In this document: piece by piece, positions 61,674 through 64,000 of the stretch
Layout: each line of letters opens with the position of its first letter
How positions within the stretch are numbered: position 1 is the stretch's first letter
Program-made: the position numbers and the translations under genes
Notes under the pieces: generated by a model
Databases searched by the model: none
What the model saw: only the letters and a program-made list of their open reading frames with translations
Told to the model about the DNA's origin: nothing
Assembly (NCBI GenBank): GCA_017620155.1
Contig: JAFZQY010000046.1
Location: 1-64,000, forward strand
DNA: 64,000 nt
Direction: 5' to 3'
From: Lachnospiraceae bacterium
GTDB lineage: Bacteria > Bacillota > Clostridia > Lachnospirales > Lachnospiraceae

Positions 61674-63302
61674 TCACTTCTCCATCATCGTTTTTGCTAA
61701 AGTGTAATAGTCCTTGGCATAATTATATTGAGCGATTGAATACTCTCCGAACTCCACCCCAAGAATACGTTTATACTCACACCAGTTGCTCCACAATAAA
61801 CCGCATACTGACATATAACAATAAATCTTTATTCTTGTTTCCGGAGCACAATCTCCCTCAAAATATATATCTATCAGTCTGTCGGTTTCAGATCGGTCAT
61901 ATAGGCTGTAGATGCAAAACATGGCTATATCAACATGGGGGTCCTGGACTCCGGCGTATTCCCAATCTATAAGCTGAAGCCTTTCTGTTCCATCCGCATC
62001 GACATAAAACAGGAAGTTGTCAGGGACAGAATCAATATGCGCCAGACATTTCTTTTCAACCTGAGCCTCTATATAGTCTTTCAATTCATATACATGCTGT
62101 TTTGTAGACAAATAATCCTTATAAACAGATGGTTCACCATTCCAAAGCTCCTCATAAAATGAAATACGCTCAAAAATATCAAACTCGTAATCAACATGAA
62201 CGCTATCCTCATGAAGCTTACGTAACAGATCCATACATTTTCTGAGGTCAGGAATACTGTTTGCATCGCAAACCCGTGTCGAGCTAAGAAATCTTGTTAT
62301 CTTATACCCGTTATTACTGTTGATATATATAACATCATCACAGTATCCCTTATTCTTTATCGCTTTGTATACTGCGACTTCTTTGTTCCTGTCTATTAGT
62401 TTATCAGTTCCTTCTCCCGGAATCCTGATGATGTACCTATCGTTTTTACACGAAAAAGTGTATGTACGATTAGTCATCCCTTTTTTCATTACAGATATGT
62501 CGTTTATTGATTCAGTCCCAACCCCCAAAGCTTCAGAAGCGACGATTAGGGCGTTTTCAGGGAGTTCAAGATAACTGACAGTCCCTTCTGATGAATAGCT
62601 ATGATCATATTGCAACAGTTCATCGTAAGTATCAATTTCTATAATTCCGCCTGCTCTGACTGGGTCTATTCCCAACTGAAACAGATCAGGATAACAAAAC
62701 ATTGCTATATCATCCCAATAGATATCTGTATTGTGTTTGTTTGCAAATTCCCTTTCTACTAGTTGTCGTAATAGTCTTCCATCCTCTCTGTTCCATCGGG
62801 ATACACTGAATAATCTCCATCCCGCTGTCCCGCCATCACGCGAGCATTCAGTAATGATCCCTCCATCAACAGTCAGGATCCATTCATCTGAATATCCATC
62901 GATCAATGCTGCTGAATACCCTGATATATCAAAATCAGGATGAAGAATACTTGAATCGCTGACTATCTGATCACCATCCAGAATCATCGCATTTTCCAGG
63001 AAATCTCGAGCCACATATAACGACGAAATATTATTTGCTGTCTCGTAATACGGATTAATAATAATATCTATCTCGGGATAGTCTTTATTCCATTCGATAA
63101 ACTGTTCCTTTTTGTATCCAACTACAACATGAATCTCCTTGATTCCATTATTCCTGAGATTCTCGATCAGACCATCAAGCATTCTCACACCGTTTACCTT
63201 AAGCAATGGTTTAGGAGTAGTTTCCGTAGCAGGGCGGAGACGTTCTCCTTTTCCGGCCGCCATGATTATTGCACGTTCAATGTGGAATTTACCCTCTATC
63301 AT
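61674..63302 (-). CDS. licCA: fused choline-phosphate cytidylyltransferase and choline kinase (LicC-LicA)
   Basis: A 542-aa bifunctional protein. N-terminal domain (about 8-240): LicC-like nucleotidyltransferase, AAGKGERLRPATETTPKP (residues 15-32) and LDGDQIV. C-terminal domain (about 270-542): LicA-type choline kinase with the Brenner-like AHIDSVPDNFLF (H422, D424, N429) and LIDWEYAG (444-451). Together they convert choline to phosphocholine and then to CDP-choline, the LicD donor. In Haemophilus and pneumococcus these are separate genes; fusions are known. One bp from the transporter gene; no tetranucleotide phase-variation repeat is seen near the start. Confidence 0.92.
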   Translation of the reverse strand: MIEGKFHIERAIIMAAGKGERLRPATETTPKPLLKVNGVRMLDGLIENLRNNGIKEIHVVVGYKKEQFIEWNKDYPEIDIIINPYYETANNISSLYVARDFLENAMILDGDQIVSDSSILHPDFDISGYSAALIDGYSDEWILTVDGGIITECSRDGGTAGWRLFSVSRWNREDGRLLRQLVEREFANKHNTDIYWDDIAMFCYPDLFQLGIDPVRAGGIIEIDTYDELLQYDHSYSSEGTVSYLELPENALIVASEALGVGTESINDISVMKKGMTNRTYTFSCKNDRYIIRIPGEGTDKLIDRNKEVAVYKAIKNKGYCDDVIYINSNNGYKITRFLSSTRVCDANSIPDLRKCMDLLRKLHEDSVHVDYEFDIFERISFYEELWNGEPSVYKDYLSTKQHVYELKDYIEAQVEKKCLAHIDSVPDNFLFYVDADGTERLQLIDWEYAGVQDPHVDIAMFCIYSLYDRSETDRLIDIYFEGDCAPETRIKIYCYMSVCGLLWSNWCEYKRILGVEFGEYSIAQYNYAKDYYTLAKTMMEK

Positions 63303-63341
63303 AATGGTTTATCCTTATTTGAAGCCTGTCTTTGCAGTTTA

Positions 63342-64000
63342 TCAGGACTTGAGTATTTTTTCCAAATATGTACCATGTATATCAGCATTAACATCGTACT
63401 TATATGTTAATTTATGAATACCGCTCATTGATTTGATCTGTTCATATCTATGTTCAGAGTAAGGATTGTGCATCTCCATCTGCAAAACATGACATGGTTC
63501 GGAACTGAATATGGGTATACCCGCTTCTTCATCGCGATGCCTCTCACAGGCTATGTTCATCATCAGATGGAGAAGGAAGTAATGCTTTAAATCGGACTCG
63601 TTATGCCAATATGCGTGCAGCATCCGTTTTGTATCTTCAAGTATGAGGCTTGGGCGGGATGCATACATCAACCAGCTGTCATATGTGGCATACTTGCTTA
63701 TATTATCAGCGCAGATAGCTCGATACGCAAAGAGATCACATGAGCCGCTTATGTCTAACAACATATCTGCGGATGTACAATAAACTGTGGAATCAACCCA
63801 CATTCCTCCGCGCCCGGTCAGCAGTTCAAGTCTCAACAGATCAGAGTAATGAGCCGAACTCATATTGCCCTGCCTGTATGCATCCACAATATGTGAGGGC
63901 ATATCAACATAATTGTGAATGTTCTCTTCATCGAGAATGATAACTTCTCTGCCAATCCGGCGAACAGAATCGATACAGACTTTCACTATATCCGGAGCGT
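63342..64000 (-). CDS. GT32-like glycosyltransferase, N-terminus beyond the right edge
   Basis: The frame stays open to the right edge (codons before the GTG at 63986 read ..PDIV), so the gene continues outside the window. The visible 215 residues show GT32/'capsular polysaccharide synthesis' features: DLLRLELLTGRGGMWVDSTV with the nucleotide-sugar-binding acidic residue, and a conserved SDLKHYFLLHLMM-like region. Related to the enzyme at 14.6 kb (SELIYRYGGLWIDATYY). 39 bp upstream of licCA. Confidence 0.75.
   Translation of the reverse strand, partial: APDIVKVCIDSVRRIGREVIILDEENIHNYVDMPSHIVDAYRQGNMSSAHYSDLLRLELLTGRGGMWVDSTVYCTSADMLLDISGSCDLFAYRAICADNISKYATYDSWLMYASRPSLILEDTKRMLHAYWHNESDLKHYFLLHLMMNIACERHRDEEAGIPIFSSEPCHVLQMEMHNPYSEHRYEQIKSMSGIHKLTYKYDVNADIHGTYLEKILKS

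Noticed and set aside
63290..63345. Tetranucleotide phase-variation repeats near the licCA start, as in Haemophilus lic genes
   Set aside because: I looked for CAAT-type or other simple repeats around the start and found none.

Overview
The window looks like part of a chromosome from a motile, anaerobic Gram-positive bacterium of the Lachnospiraceae type (Bacillota; Butyrivibrio/Roseburia-like). Grounds: strong GGAGG ribosome-binding sites, short clostridial-type flagellins (271 aa) with SigD-type promoters (TTAA-N16-CCGATATA), CsrA-like hairpins in the flagellin leaders, and moderate GC content. The genus is inferred, not proven. I see no rRNA, tRNA, CRISPR array, transposase or phage gene.

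Left part (1-10.4 kb) is mixed. It has a leader with three 37-nt hairpin repeats before a pseF-like sugar cytidylyltransferase, then a tightly overlapping ion-homeostasis operon (YjdI/GNAT protein, NhaP-type antiporter, TrkA subunit). These are followed by a D-lactate dehydrogenase-type gene, an unknown helical-repeat protein next to a winged-helix ATPase with a striking heptamer array upstream, and CgeB-like glycosyltransferases. Five copies of the palindrome GGTGCC(A/T)GGCACC sit at the 3' ends of genes here and nowhere else in the window.

From 10.4 kb to the right edge (about 53 kb) every gene is on the minus strand. This is one large flagellar/surface modification island. Its flagellar core (19.7-27.1 kb) is flaG-fliD-fliS-fliT-like plus two nearly identical flagellins, each expression unit with its own SigD-type promoter. 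The core is surrounded by glycosyltransferases (GT2, GT4, GT32-like, GT92-like, DUF6492-like, CgeB-like, WbsX-like), sugar-nucleotide enzymes (a WbpB/D/E-like 2,3-diacetamido-uronate module, DegT aminotransferase, epimerases) and ten LicD-family phosphotransferases.

The substrates for the LicD proteins can be read from the neighbours. A BCCT transporter and a fused LicC-LicA protein (cytidylyltransferase plus choline kinase) would give CDP-choline. A cytidylyltransferase-PEP mutase fusion plus phosphonopyruvate decarboxylase would start a phosphonate and activate it with CMP. An IspD/TarI-like enzyme would give a CDP-alditol. No flippase, polymerase, priming transferase or export ABC transporter is seen. 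The simplest model is therefore a cytoplasmic system that builds glycans carrying phosphocholine, phosphonate or other phosphodiesters, with flagellin the best candidate acceptor. An AT-richer segment (about 32.4-42.9 kb) adds two radical-SAM enzymes with N-terminal Cys-rich (SPASM-like) and C-terminal Rossmann domains, an ATP-grasp ligase and a DAHP synthase. It looks like the most unusual and least characterised part.
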